From Paenibacillus sp. (GTDB lineage Bacteria; Bacillota; Bacilli; Paenibacillales; Paenibacillaceae): 43,590 bases of DNA. Shown here one piece after another: positions 26,201 through 33,212 of the stretch. Positions within the stretch are counted from its first letter, which is position 1, and each line of letters starts with the position of its first letter. The stretch covers positions 1 through 43,590 of the forward strand of contig JAFWEX010000153.1 in NCBI GenBank assembly GCA_017512705.1, in the 5' to 3' direction. A program made the position numbers and the translations under genes. Below the pieces are notes generated by a model, which was not told the DNA's origin, searched no databases, and worked only from the letters and a program-made list of their open reading frames with translations.

Positions 26201-26398
26201 TTGTTCAATCAGGGCCCTAGAACGAATAGGTTCGTCTTTGACGATGGAACTGACGTAACCCATGAGAGCTCCGCCTACGAACAATATGCCCATTACTCCA
26301 AGCACTACCATCCATTTGACGAAACTGCCCAGTCTGCGGGCAAAGCTGCGTTTGCGGACAGGCTGTTCTTCAGGCTTTTTCTTAGTAACATCAACCAT
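23297..26398 (-). CDS. Class A penicillin-binding protein (PBP1A family) with C-terminal FN3 domains
   Basis: A 1033-residue bifunctional cell-wall enzyme. A basic N-terminus precedes one membrane anchor (residues 27-51). The GT51 glycosyltransferase has the catalytic Glu in 'SIEDNHFYEHKG' (E114) and 'GGSTLTQQLARR'. The transpeptidase has all three motifs: S435-x-x-K438 in 'PGSTMKTI', S495-L-N497, and K629-T-G-S632. The C-terminal part carries two fibronectin type III domains (about 843-930 and 952-1030), linked by a Pro/Thr-rich segment. It polymerises and cross-links peptidoglycan outside the membrane. GGAGG precedes the ATG. It lies between acsA and rpsD. Confidence 0.93.
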   Translation of the reverse strand: MVDVTKKKPEEQPVRKRSFARRLGSFVKWMVVLGVMGILFVGGALMGYVSSIVKDEPIRSRALIEQKVSENSITGFAYFSDGSPIGQLRTEEDRRPVTFDQIPQKVIDAVISIEDNHFYEHKGVDMSGTLRAVKQKVLKESVQTGGSTLTQQLARRVFLNLDRTEDRKVKEILLSLRLERFLTKDEIMTAYLNKVPFGNGSSGYNVYGIKAAAKGLFNINDLEKINIAQAAYLAGLPQLPSSYSAFNGKGDFVEENFNRAINRQHLVLRRMLELGKISQSDYDEALAFDIKSSLAPKTIKAYNTYPYLMMETERQAAQIIMKQLSADKSKTADKNTDAELSKKENSALLEEAQTQLRTGGYRIYTTINKDIYKTMRNIAEDNSNFSADDPVKGKEQTAAILINHKTGAILGMIEGRSFQDEQMNYATQMIRQPGSTMKTIAAYLPALEEGLVQPASIIDDAPIILKDGSNGYHIAKNANNRYQGLVTARRAFNYSLNIPALKLFNEEVGIDKAWTFSKKLGITTIQKQDYQAQTGVLGGLQYGVTVEELTSAYGAIANKGVYHDSYMISKIVDSQGNIVYKHESEPVRAFSEQTAYLMTDMLRTVISEGTADKVRENYKYRSSVPIVGKTGSTQNYADVWFEGYTPDVTLGVWVGYKQPVNTLENRTQRKRAQVLWAKIMNEVVETKKDLFVTDSFKKPSGIETRTVSAYSGKLPTALTDKFVTDIFNSKFIPKESDDAVAKTKYITYNGVNYIPRDETPADMLKEKTVVKRKKPISDLIKELQNAFKRMSRHESLAYYLPEDAGADLPTQIDPRTDNGKAPDAPSNVRLSISGERASITFNGTPENDVVGYRLYRSVNDGGFQNQGQVVLTGENRSFSAYATLSGNFKFYVTAVDVAGKESAPSAIVSSKGITPPETDINEPINVPGTVVTPEETASDTPPAAPPSTPQQVSVSALSQGLRIQWSSNPEADNVQSYTVFYSETGSGTFTQIGTTSGTSMDYGVPASTSGWFKVSASNSSGESAPSVAIHYQP

Positions 26399-26798
26399 TC
26401 AGTGTCTTCCTCCTTTTAACAGCATTAATTATAGCATAAAAAGACCTGTTTGCATGCCTGAGAAATACAAGGTTTGGTCGAAATTTGCCAATCTGGGATG
26501 GATTGTGATATATAGCATGTGGAATCGGAGGACTTTCCATGAGTTGAAAAATAAAGAAAGATGCCTCTGCGACGAGAAGCAGACCAGCCTAGTGGGGGCG
26601 AGTGTGAAATTGAATTTCTTATAACGTTCTCGTATCACGTTCTGAACTATGGCGTTCGTTTCTGTTCTGATGAAGATATTGGCAGGCATCCTTGCCGTAA
26701 GAGGGATTGGATTTCCATGAGGAGGGAAAAATAAAAAAAACAAAAAAACAACTGTCGAGAAATTCTCGAACAGTTGTCTTTTTGTTGTAATGTAACGA
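26399..26798. other. Gap between the PBP gene and rpsD
   Basis: Apart from the rpsD terminator at its right end I see no gene here. It contains two imperfect copies of a 22-24 base motif, TTTCCATGAG followed by GAAAAATAAA after 1-4 bases (26534-26555 and 26713-26736). In B. subtilis tyrS lies in the comparable interval; neither tyrS nor a T-box leader is present. Confidence 0.5.
26745..26785 (-). terminator. Rho-independent terminator of rpsD
   Basis: On the minus strand ACAACTGTTCGAG pairs with CTCGACAGTTGT (one bulge), followed by seven T residues. The plus strand also ends in a T run. Confidence 0.8.
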
Positions 26799-27398
26799 TT
26801 AACGGTTGTAGAACTCGACGATTTGTGTTTCATCGATGTCTTGGGACAATTCTGCACGCTCAGGCAAGCGGATGAATTTACCTTCTACAGCTGCTTCGTT
26901 ATATTCAACGTATGCTGGAAGATGCGAACGGTTTTCCAGAGCTTCCTTCACGGAAGTCAGACCGCGGCTTTTTTCACGCAAGCTGATAATATCGCCAGTG
27001 CTTACTTGGTAAGAAGCGATATCAACTTTTTTGCCGTTTACAGTTACGTGACCGTGTGCTACCAATTGACGCGCTCCAGCGCGGGAGTTAGCAAAGCCAA
27101 GGCGGTAAACGAGGTTGTCAAGGCGGCACTCAAGCAAGAACATGAAGTTCTCACCGGCAATACCTTGCATTTTTTGCGCTTTGGAGAACAATGTGCGGAA
27201 TTGTTTTTCACCCAAACCGTACATGTGGCGCAATTTTTGTTTTTCTTGCAACTGCATACCGTAGTTGCTCATTTTTCTGCGTTGGTTAGCTCCGTGCTGA
27301 CCTGGAGGGAAAGGACGTTTCAATTCTTTGCCTGTTCCGCTCAGGGAAATGCCGAGGCGACGGCTTAATTTAAATTTAGGACCAGTGTAACGTGCCAT
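26799..27398 (-). CDS. rpsD: 30S ribosomal protein S4
   Basis: The 199-residue protein is S4, a primary 16S rRNA-binding protein needed for 30S assembly. It starts '[19 protein letters not shown]', continues with '[20 protein letters not shown]' and '[19 protein letters not shown]', and has the S4 RNA-binding domain '[20 protein letters not shown]' and '[17 protein letters not shown]'. It ends '[13 protein letters not shown]'. The cysteine zinc cluster seen in some S4 variants is absent. AAAGGAG lies 11 bases before the ATG. A long structured leader and a good promoter precede it, as expected for autoregulated rpsD of Bacillota. Confidence 0.98.
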   Translation of the reverse strand: MARYTGPKFKLSRRLGISLSGTGKELKRPFPPGQHGANQRRKMSNYGMQLQEKQKLRHMYGLGEKQFRTLFSKAQKMQGIAGENFMFLLECRLDNLVYRLGFANSRAGARQLVAHGHVTVNGKKVDIASYQVSTGDIISLREKSRGLTSVKEALENRSHLPAYVEYNEAAVEGKFIRLPERAELSQDIDETQIVEFYNR

Positions 27399-27587
27399 GT
27401 TTAAAGTAGCTCCTTTTTAGTTAAAGTTCATATAGGGCTCTGTTTGCGCTCCAATTTGTTGATGCGGGCTTGGCCTCGCATAGAACGATCAGGAAAGTTC
27501 AGCCGCTGTCCTGAAAGCAACAAAAAGAATGAGGGTGACACAACCGGTAACGCCCAAATTTAAAGACCGTTTAGTAGTCTTTATCAA
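27399..27587 (-). promoter_or_regulatory. rpsD leader, candidate S4 autoregulatory RNA
   Basis: About 190 bases of untranslated leader separate the promoter from rpsD. On the minus strand it can form several hairpins: AAAGAC/GTCTTT (27559-27579), TCAGGA/TCCTGA (27489-27520) and ATGCG-GGC/GCC-CGCAT (27463-27482). S4 represses its own mRNA through a leader RNA in B. subtilis. Identity with that leader class is inferred from position and length, not shown. Confidence 0.5.
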
Positions 27588-27593
27588 CAACTT

Positions 27594-27622
27594 ATTTTAC
27601 ATCTTGAAAAGGTTGAAGTCAA
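27594..27622 (-). promoter_or_regulatory. rpsD promoter
   Basis: On the minus strand: -35 TTGACT (27622-27617), a 17-base spacer, and -10 TAAAAT (27599-27594). Strong sigma-A match, leaving a leader of about 190 bases. Confidence 0.75.
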
Positions 27623-27816
27623 GCAATACATAAAGAAAGAAAATAGTCTAAATTTGTCGATAGGTCATTAGGCCCAAAAAAATGGGACGATTTTCTGGAA
27701 TATGGATGAAAAAAAGCTTCAAACAGAGTAAAATAGATGGTATCTTAACTTTGAACAATCTTGTGCATCAAGCTTTCGCGATAGTTTTGCAGTTTTGCGA
27801 TAATCAATGCAGTTTA

Positions 27817-27837
27817 ATGCATCCTGTCAGGATGCAT
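27817..27837 (+). promoter_or_regulatory. Inverted repeat just before the diguanylate cyclase gene
   Basis: ATGCATCC (27817-27824) and GGATGCAT (27830-27837) are perfect 8-base arms around TGTCA. The repeat ends nine bases before the AAAGGAG of the next gene. It could be a repressor site or a leader hairpin that affects translation. The rest of 27623-27861 is AT-rich with no gene seen. Confidence 0.55.
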
Positions 27838-27861
27838 AAACGGTGCAAAGGAGCGCCTGAC

Positions 27862-29838
27862 ATGTTGGAACATCTAAGAAGTTTACCAGCTATCCTGAAT
27901 TCGCGAAGTGCGGGCGATTCCACATCGTTTACAGTGCTTCCATCTCATGACGATCATGCGTTGTGGATGCAAAAAATGGACATAACCCCTTTTGACTTCT
28001 CATATTTAAGTAGTTTGTTAGCACAAGCGTATAACGATTGGATGAACCATAAAGTATCAGACAACTCTGGTGTTGTATACAGTGTATGGGATTTAGAAGG
28101 CATAGTTGTAGAAGGACAACATACGAATTCGGATATCAATGTACGTTCGATGGTTTTGGAGTGTGCTGAGAAGGGACATACGTTGTCGATAAGCGGAAAT
28201 TGCACAAATGGAGATTATGTGCTAATTGCTGAGCCTTTGTTTTCCAGAATAAATAGAGATATGTTTGCTGTGTTCGTTGCTGTAGCCATGAAAGATGGCC
28301 GCTCCGAAATGTCAGAAGCTGTGGTTCGATCTGAGGCATTGCACTACCGCACCTGCTTTTACCGAAGATTTGAATACATATTCATGACGGACTTGTTGCA
28401 TGTTCATGAACAAACAGCTCGGGAAGAGCATCGGAGATCTATTCTGTTGCAGATCGTACAGCGAATGCATGACAAGATGGATGTGGGCACAATACTGGAG
28501 GAAGTATTTGTAAGTATGGATTATCTCTACCCGTCTACAGATATTACGCTATATATGTCTCAGGATCAGCAAAACTCTAATCCGAGGATCAAGCCCCTCC
28601 TTCTACAGGAACGTGGAGAAGATATCTGTGTTCGTTCTTTTATGGAAGGCAAGTTAATTGTTTCCCGATCTGAAGCACTGGATAGACGAATTGTTGAAGT
28701 GGGTTTGCCCCTGAAAGGTAAGCAGGGAATCTATGGTGTATTTCATATCGAAATGAATGAGGAATTGATTGAAGATTCGGATCTGCAGCTGATTGCCATG
28801 ATGACGGACACTGCGGGGACAGCTTTTGAAAATGCGAAACTTCATGAACAATCCCATATGCTGATTCAGGAACTACGTGTGATCAATGATCTGACACAGC
28901 GTCTGAATAGAAGTTTGCAACTAATGGAGATTTATGAGTTTTCCGCGGAGGAGCTCAAAAACATATTTCAAGCAGATTATTGCAGTATATTGCAGTTAAA
29001 TGATAGTACGAATCGATTTGAGGTGATGTCTACGAATGTGAGAGACATACGTCACCGAACTTATCCAGTGGACTCGGGAATTGCGGGTTATATGTATCAG
29101 ACAGAAGAGCCTTTGATTATATCTGACTATACACAGTTTGATAAGGTGACCTCCAGTATTATGGAAATGACCGGAGCGATGTCTTTAATCGCATCCCCGG
29201 TTCGAGTGGATGGACAGGTGAAAAGTGTTATTTTGCTTGCGCATGAGAGAGAGCATTTCTTCTCATATGAAAATTACAGGCTCTTACAGATGTTATCTAT
29301 CCACATTGGCCTTGCTCTTACGAATGCAACGTTGCACGCCGAGGTAAGGCGATTAGCGAATCTGGATATGTTGACTGGATTGTATGTAAGACATTACTTA
29401 GATAGCATTATTCATGAGCGTCAAGCCCATGATCACTGTGGTTCACTGATTGTAGTGGATATAGATCAGTTTAAACAGGTGAATGATACCTTTGGTCATC
29501 AGACAGGAGATCAGGTATTGAAACAGGTAAGCGACATTGTCACAAGTTCGGTCCGATCGGAGGACATCTGTGCGAGATGGGGAGGAGAAGAACTTGCTAT
29601 TTATATGCCGCAGCTTGGAATTCACCAGGCCCTTCTCTATGCTGAGCAGATCCGAACCAGAGTTGAGGCAGAGACCCGTCCATCCGTTACCGTGTCAAGT
29701 GGCATCGCTGAGTGGAACTGGATGGATGAGAAAGTTAGTGTAGAGTCCCTGTTTTATCGAGCTGATATGGCGTTGTATAGTGCGAAAAACGGAGGGCGCA
29801 ATCGAATTGTTATAGAGGATCAGGAAGTTACACGTTAA
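27862..29838 (+). CDS. GAF-GGDEF diguanylate cyclase
   Basis: A 658-residue cytosolic protein starting at ATG 27862, eight bases after AAAGGAG; the longer frame from 27682 has no site. Two GAF-like regions (about 200-330, ending 'TAGTAFENAKLHEQ', and 340-480, with 'GIAGYMYQTEEPLIISDY') precede the GGDEF domain (490-655). The active motif is intact as GGEEL (574-578), and an RSED inhibition site stands five residues before it, so it should make c-di-GMP with product inhibition. The ligand sensed is unknown. Position next to rpsD matches B. subtilis ytrP (dgcP), also GAF-GGDEF. Confidence 0.9.
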   Translation: MLEHLRSLPAILNSRSAGDSTSFTVLPSHDDHALWMQKMDITPFDFSYLSSLLAQAYNDWMNHKVSDNSGVVYSVWDLEGIVVEGQHTNSDINVRSMVLECAEKGHTLSISGNCTNGDYVLIAEPLFSRINRDMFAVFVAVAMKDGRSEMSEAVVRSEALHYRTCFYRRFEYIFMTDLLHVHEQTAREEHRRSILLQIVQRMHDKMDVGTILEEVFVSMDYLYPSTDITLYMSQDQQNSNPRIKPLLLQERGEDICVRSFMEGKLIVSRSEALDRRIVEVGLPLKGKQGIYGVFHIEMNEELIEDSDLQLIAMMTDTAGTAFENAKLHEQSHMLIQELRVINDLTQRLNRSLQLMEIYEFSAEELKNIFQADYCSILQLNDSTNRFEVMSTNVRDIRHRTYPVDSGIAGYMYQTEEPLIISDYTQFDKVTSSIMEMTGAMSLIASPVRVDGQVKSVILLAHEREHFFSYENYRLLQMLSIHIGLALTNATLHAEVRRLANLDMLTGLYVRHYLDSIIHERQAHDHCGSLIVVDIDQFKQVNDTFGHQTGDQVLKQVSDIVTSSVRSEDICARWGGEELAIYMPQLGIHQALLYAEQIRTRVEAETRPSVTVSSGIAEWNWMDEKVSVESLFYRADMALYSAKNGGRNRIVIEDQEVTR

Positions 29839-30007
29839 GAGAGAATCGTCCCGTTTTGCGGAATGAGTTCTCTCTTTTTATTTTTGGAGAAAGTTCAATA
29901 TGGATGGAAATTCAGATCAAGATGATTCCAAGATCTTAAAACAATCAAGTATAAGTGTATATTGTGGGGGCAATCTATGGAGAAAATGACTGAGAGGTGG
30001 AATAGAT

Positions 30008-30865
30008 ATGCTGAACCGCCTGTATATGCTTCCTTTATTGTTAGTGTTGTGTTTCTTGCTTGTAACTGTTCCAGGCTGCGGGATGCTCAAGCATGATCGA
30101 ACGCCGGAAGAAGTGTTTTCTTTGGCGTTATCCGGCATAGCAGGGAAAGAGGCTTTAATGTTTGAGGGGCAGGTAGGATTAAGACGTGAGAATAATGGGA
30201 TGTTTGAGAACCAATTCAAATTCGAAGGCAAACTGGAGGATCATGATCGGCTGACATTGCAGACTCGGTTACCAGGTGCCGTGACCGCAGCGGGCTCAGG
30301 AATAAATAAGAATGCGGTGAAGAATCAGGGCCAACCTAGCGGCTTCAGTGCGACTTATGAACGGAAGCAAGGACAGTGGTCTGCTTTAACGCCGCAGCAT
30401 GAGCCTTTGCGTGGATCGTTATCCCGCTTTAATCCGATTGACCAACTAGAGAAGATTGACAGTATGAAAAAAACCATTCAAGCGGAATATGGATCGGGTC
30501 GCCAAACAAGAATACTACGAATTGAGATAGCTCCGGAGGAGGCGAAAAATTGGGCTGCAAGCCAGCTGTCAGACGAGATGAGTGCCATTCGGGCAGAATA
30601 TCAGAACAAAGCGAATCGTGTGAAGGGTGCGAACAAGGAGAAGCTGGAGCAGGAACTTTATAAGGTGTGGCAGCAGGGGGAGGATACGATGCAGCAGCTC
30701 ATTCAAAAGGCTCAGGTGCAAACAGTGTATCATCTTACGGTAGATCGAAAAACCAGTTTGCCAATGCGTCTCTCTTCTGAGAGTCAGGTAAAGTACACAG
30801 ATAATAATAGTCAAAGTAAAGTTGAAGCTTTGGTAACCGATGTGAATTTTAAATCATATCAATAA
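30008..30865 (+). CDS. Lipoprotein of unknown function
   Basis: A 285-residue protein with a lipoprotein signal: a hydrophobic stretch (about residues 5-21) ends in 'VTVPGCGML', with the lipidated cysteine near 24. The mature part is basic and polar, with 'SLALSGIAGKEALMFEGQVGL' (in part) and a long charged helical segment ('EYQNKANRVKGANKEKLEQELYKV', in part) about residues 195-225. It ends with a beta-rich region. The pattern is like surface lipoproteins that sense or shape the wall, but no family is recognised. GAGAGGTGG precedes the ATG. Confidence 0.7.
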   Translation: MLNRLYMLPLLLVLCFLLVTVPGCGMLKHDRTPEEVFSLALSGIAGKEALMFEGQVGLRRENNGMFENQFKFEGKLEDHDRLTLQTRLPGAVTAAGSGINKNAVKNQGQPSGFSATYERKQGQWSALTPQHEPLRGSLSRFNPIDQLEKIDSMKKTIQAEYGSGRQTRILRIEIAPEEAKNWAASQLSDEMSAIRAEYQNKANRVKGANKEKLEQELYKVWQQGEDTMQQLIQKAQVQTVYHLTVDRKTSLPMRLSSESQVKYTDNNSQSKVEALVTDVNFKSYQ

Positions 30866-30885
30866 ATAAAACCTGTGACTGCCTG

Positions 30886-30914
30886 CTGACGGGATGCCTG
30901 GTGCGTGCTACAAT
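30886..30914 (+). promoter_or_regulatory. Candidate promoter of the aminopeptidase gene
   Basis: CTGACG (30886-30891), a 17-base spacer and TACAAT (30909-30914), the latter preceded by TGC (extended -10). It lies about 60 bases before the start codon. Confidence 0.6.
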
Positions 30915-30974
30915 AGTAACGTAATTTACCGTTGTTCAATTCATTGAATGGCAGATGACAGGAGGATTTATCGA

Positions 30975-32090
30975 ATGAAGGACCCGAGAATTCAGAAACT
31001 TGCAGCTAACCTGGTAGGTTATTCTGTTGATGTACAGCCCGGCGAAAATGTATTGGTTGAAATGATTGGATCAGAGCGCGACTTGCTCAATGCCATAATC
31101 GAAGAAGTAGGCAAAAAAGGTGGTAACGTTTTTGTTCAGTTGACGGATCGAACTGTGCAACGTGCGATGTTGCGAAATGCCACCGAAGCAATGATGAAAA
31201 CGTGGGCAGAAATTGATCTGAATCGTATGAAACAAATGCAATGTTACATCGGTATTCGTGCCGGAGAGAATGTGAATGATCTATCCGATGTGCCGGAAGA
31301 TAAAATGAAGCTGTACAACGCTCTATATTCCCATCCGGTACATAGCGAACAGCGAGTTAAACATACAAAATGGGTTGTGCTCCGTTATCCTAACGCAAGC
31401 ATGGCGCAGCTGGCAAATACCAGCACGGAAGCATTTGAAGATTTTTACTTTGACGTATGTAATCTGGATTATGCGAAAATGGACAAAGCGCAAGATTCAC
31501 TCGCGAATCTCATGAAACGCACAGACAAAGTGCGAATTACAGGACCAGGCACAGATCTGAGCTTCTCCATTAAAGATATCGGTGCAGAGAAGTGTTCAGG
31601 GCAGAAGAACATCCCGGATGGCGAAGTATACAGCGCACCTGTGCGCAATTCCGTTAACGGAACGATTAGTTATAACACACCAACGCTGTATAACGGAATT
31701 ACGTTCGAGAATATCAAATTCACATTCAAGGATGGCAAAATTGTTGAGGCATCCAGTAATGATACGAAACGTCTGAATGAAATTTTGGACTCAGACGAAG
31801 GTGCTCGTCATATTGGTGAATTCGCTATTGGTTTCAATCCACATATTCTACACCCCATGAAAGATATTCTTTTTGATGAGAAAATAGCGGGAAGCCTTCA
31901 CTTTACGCCAGGTCAGGCATATGAAGAAACAGATAACGGAAACCGTTCATCCATTCACTGGGATCTCGTATTGATTCAGCGTCCAGATTACGGCGGTGGC
32001 GAGATTTATTTCGATGACGTGCTGATTCGTAAAGATGGTATCTTTGTCATTCCTGAGCTGGAATGTCTGAATCCCGACCAGTTGAAATAG
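30975..32090 (+). CDS. Aminopeptidase, M29 family (thermophilic-type leucyl aminopeptidase)
   Basis: The 371-residue protein matches M29 metalloaminopeptidases (AmpS/AmpT/PepS). It begins 'MKDPRIQKLAANLVGYSVDVQPGENVLVE' (in part), and shows 'GPGTDLSFSIKD', 'NIPDGEVYSAPVRNSVNG', 'GEFAIGFNPHI', and the C-terminal 'NRSSIHWDLVLIQRP' with the His and Asp that bind the metals. It cleaves N-terminal residues from peptides in the cytosol. ATG 30975 was chosen because GGAGG lies nine bases upstream; the ORF's earlier start at 30948 has no good site. An own promoter is visible. Confidence 0.92.
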   Translation: MKDPRIQKLAANLVGYSVDVQPGENVLVEMIGSERDLLNAIIEEVGKKGGNVFVQLTDRTVQRAMLRNATEAMMKTWAEIDLNRMKQMQCYIGIRAGENVNDLSDVPEDKMKLYNALYSHPVHSEQRVKHTKWVVLRYPNASMAQLANTSTEAFEDFYFDVCNLDYAKMDKAQDSLANLMKRTDKVRITGPGTDLSFSIKDIGAEKCSGQKNIPDGEVYSAPVRNSVNGTISYNTPTLYNGITFENIKFTFKDGKIVEASSNDTKRLNEILDSDEGARHIGEFAIGFNPHILHPMKDILFDEKIAGSLHFTPGQAYEETDNGNRSSIHWDLVLIQRPDYGGGEIYFDDVLIRKDGIFVIPELECLNPDQLK

Positions 32091-32186
32091 GAACTGGATT
32101 TTGCAGTTGCTAGGAAAGCGGATTCACGGTATCATGTAGTGGTAATTAATAGATGATACAAAAAGTGAAAAGACGGAGGGATTCCT

Positions 32187-32432
32187 ATGTCGAGTAATAA
32201 CGCGGCTGTAGTGGAAATTGCTCAAACAGCAGGCAAGTTTACTTCTTCAATCGTGCTTCATTCAGAGAACAAGTATATCGATGTGAAAAGTATTTTGGGT
32301 TTGTTTACAACGCTGATCAGTACGCACAGTTATGAACTGCATGTTCATGGCCCAGATGCTGATGAAGCGAAGGCAGCGATGTCTGAAGTTTTTGCAAAGC
32401 ATGGTCTGAATGTAAGCATCGCATCTGAATAA
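32187..32432 (+). CDS. HPr-like protein lacking the phosphorylatable histidine region
   Basis: An 81-residue protein similar to HPr from its residue 22 on: 'AQTAGKFTSSIVL' aligns with 'VQTASKYDADVNL' of B. subtilis HPr, and 'VKSILGLFTTLI' with 'LKSIMGVMSLGI', keeping the serine equivalent to Ser46 (S35). The part before it is too short: a stop codon lies in frame at 32166, so the first beta-strand is missing and the position of His15 is occupied by Asn4. It cannot be a phosphate carrier of the PTS by His15. Like Crh, it may be regulatory only. GGAGGG precedes the ATG; a terminator follows. Confidence 0.8.
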   Translation: MSSNNAAVVEIAQTAGKFTSSIVLHSENKYIDVKSILGLFTTLISTHSYELHVHGPDADEAKAAMSEVFAKHGLNVSIASE

Positions 32433-32463
32433 CAGTGGACTTGATTGGAATTAAAGTAACCAG

Positions 32464-32496
32464 AACACCTCTGCCTTACGGCAGGGGTGTTTTTAA
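32464..32496 (+). terminator. Rho-independent terminator after the HPr-like gene
   Basis: AACACCTCTGCC / GGCAGGGGTGTT with a TTAC loop (one T-G wobble), followed by a T run. Confidence 0.85.
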
Positions 32497-32672
32497 TAGT
32501 AGCAGGGTATAACGTGATTTCCATACAAATTGAAAATGAAGAATAGGCTGTAACAGAGCGCGCAGCTGATATGGTTAATTTGGTCAGGTTCTTGTATTAG
32601 CTCTGCATTTCGTCTAATATTAGAGGTAGAACGTCTTTACGCGATTTTTGGGACATAGGGGGGAAATAATGC

Positions 32673-32966
32673 ATGACTTCATCTGATCTGCAGGACCAGC
32701 TGAACCTGAAAGCGATCAGTCTTCTTCAAGAAGATGCAGATAAAATACAGAAGCTTATTGAAGTACAGATGGAGAATCTGGCTACTCGCTACTGCCCTCT
32801 CTATGAGGAAGTATTGGATACACAGATGTATGGGTTCTCCAAGGAAGTTGATTTTGCTGTCCGTGCAGGACTCCTTCCAGAAGGTACAGGTAAGCAGATG
32901 GTTAGTGCGCTTGAGCGGAATTTGGCGATTTTATATGAGGCATTGAACAAAAAGAATCAGCAATAG
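32673..32966 (+). CDS. ylaN: YlaN family protein
   Basis: The 97-residue protein is a YlaN (DUF1507) member: '[20 protein letters not shown]', '[20 protein letters not shown]' and '[17 protein letters not shown]' are characteristic. In B. subtilis and Staphylococcus aureus YlaN is needed when iron is short and acts together with Fur. It is small, helical and cytosolic. GGGGGGAAAT precedes the ATG. In B. subtilis ylaN is next to ftsW; here ftsW lies about 2 kb away on the other strand, with cax and the Asp23 gene between. A terminator follows. Confidence 0.88.
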   Translation: MTSSDLQDQLNLKAISLLQEDADKIQKLIEVQMENLATRYCPLYEEVLDTQMYGFSKEVDFAVRAGLLPEGTGKQMVSALERNLAILYEALNKKNQQ

Positions 32967-32992
32967 CCTGCGATCGCGCGGGTCAGAATAGA

Positions 32993-33026
32993 AGGCATGC
33001 AGATTTCCGTTTGCATGCTTTTTTTG
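32993..33026 (+). terminator. Rho-independent terminator after ylaN
   Basis: GCATGCA (32995-33001) / TGCATGC (33012-33018) with a ten-base loop, followed by a run of seven T. Confidence 0.75.
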
Positions 33027-33117
33027 TGCAAATATTGTGTGATGAGTATAACATAGACGATGTTAGGTGAGAGTTTGTTCATTTCGTTGTGGGAAACTAA
33101 CTAAAAGAGTAGACCAT

Positions 33118-33158
33118 GAAAAAAAGCAGCTGCGCTAAATGAATTACCGCAGCTGCCT
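33118..33158 (-). terminator. Rho-independent terminator of the Ca2+/H+ antiporter gene
   Basis: GCAGCTGCG (33126-33134) / CGCAGCTGC (33148-33156), perfect nine-pair stem. On the minus strand it is followed by seven T residues. Confidence 0.8.
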
Positions 33159-33212
33159 GTTTATTCTTGCTAATGGGATGCAAATCGAGCATAGTTTGAT
33201 GTTCTGTTTTTT

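Noticed and set aside
26399-26798. Possible T-box or lost tyrS between the PBP gene and rpsD
   Set aside because: No T-box sequence, specifier stem or tyrosyl-tRNA synthetase fragment could be seen.
26429-26857. Minus-strand frame overlapping the end of rpsD
   Set aside because: Overlaps rpsD in another frame, spans the rpsD terminator, and has no ribosome site or recognisable protein pattern.
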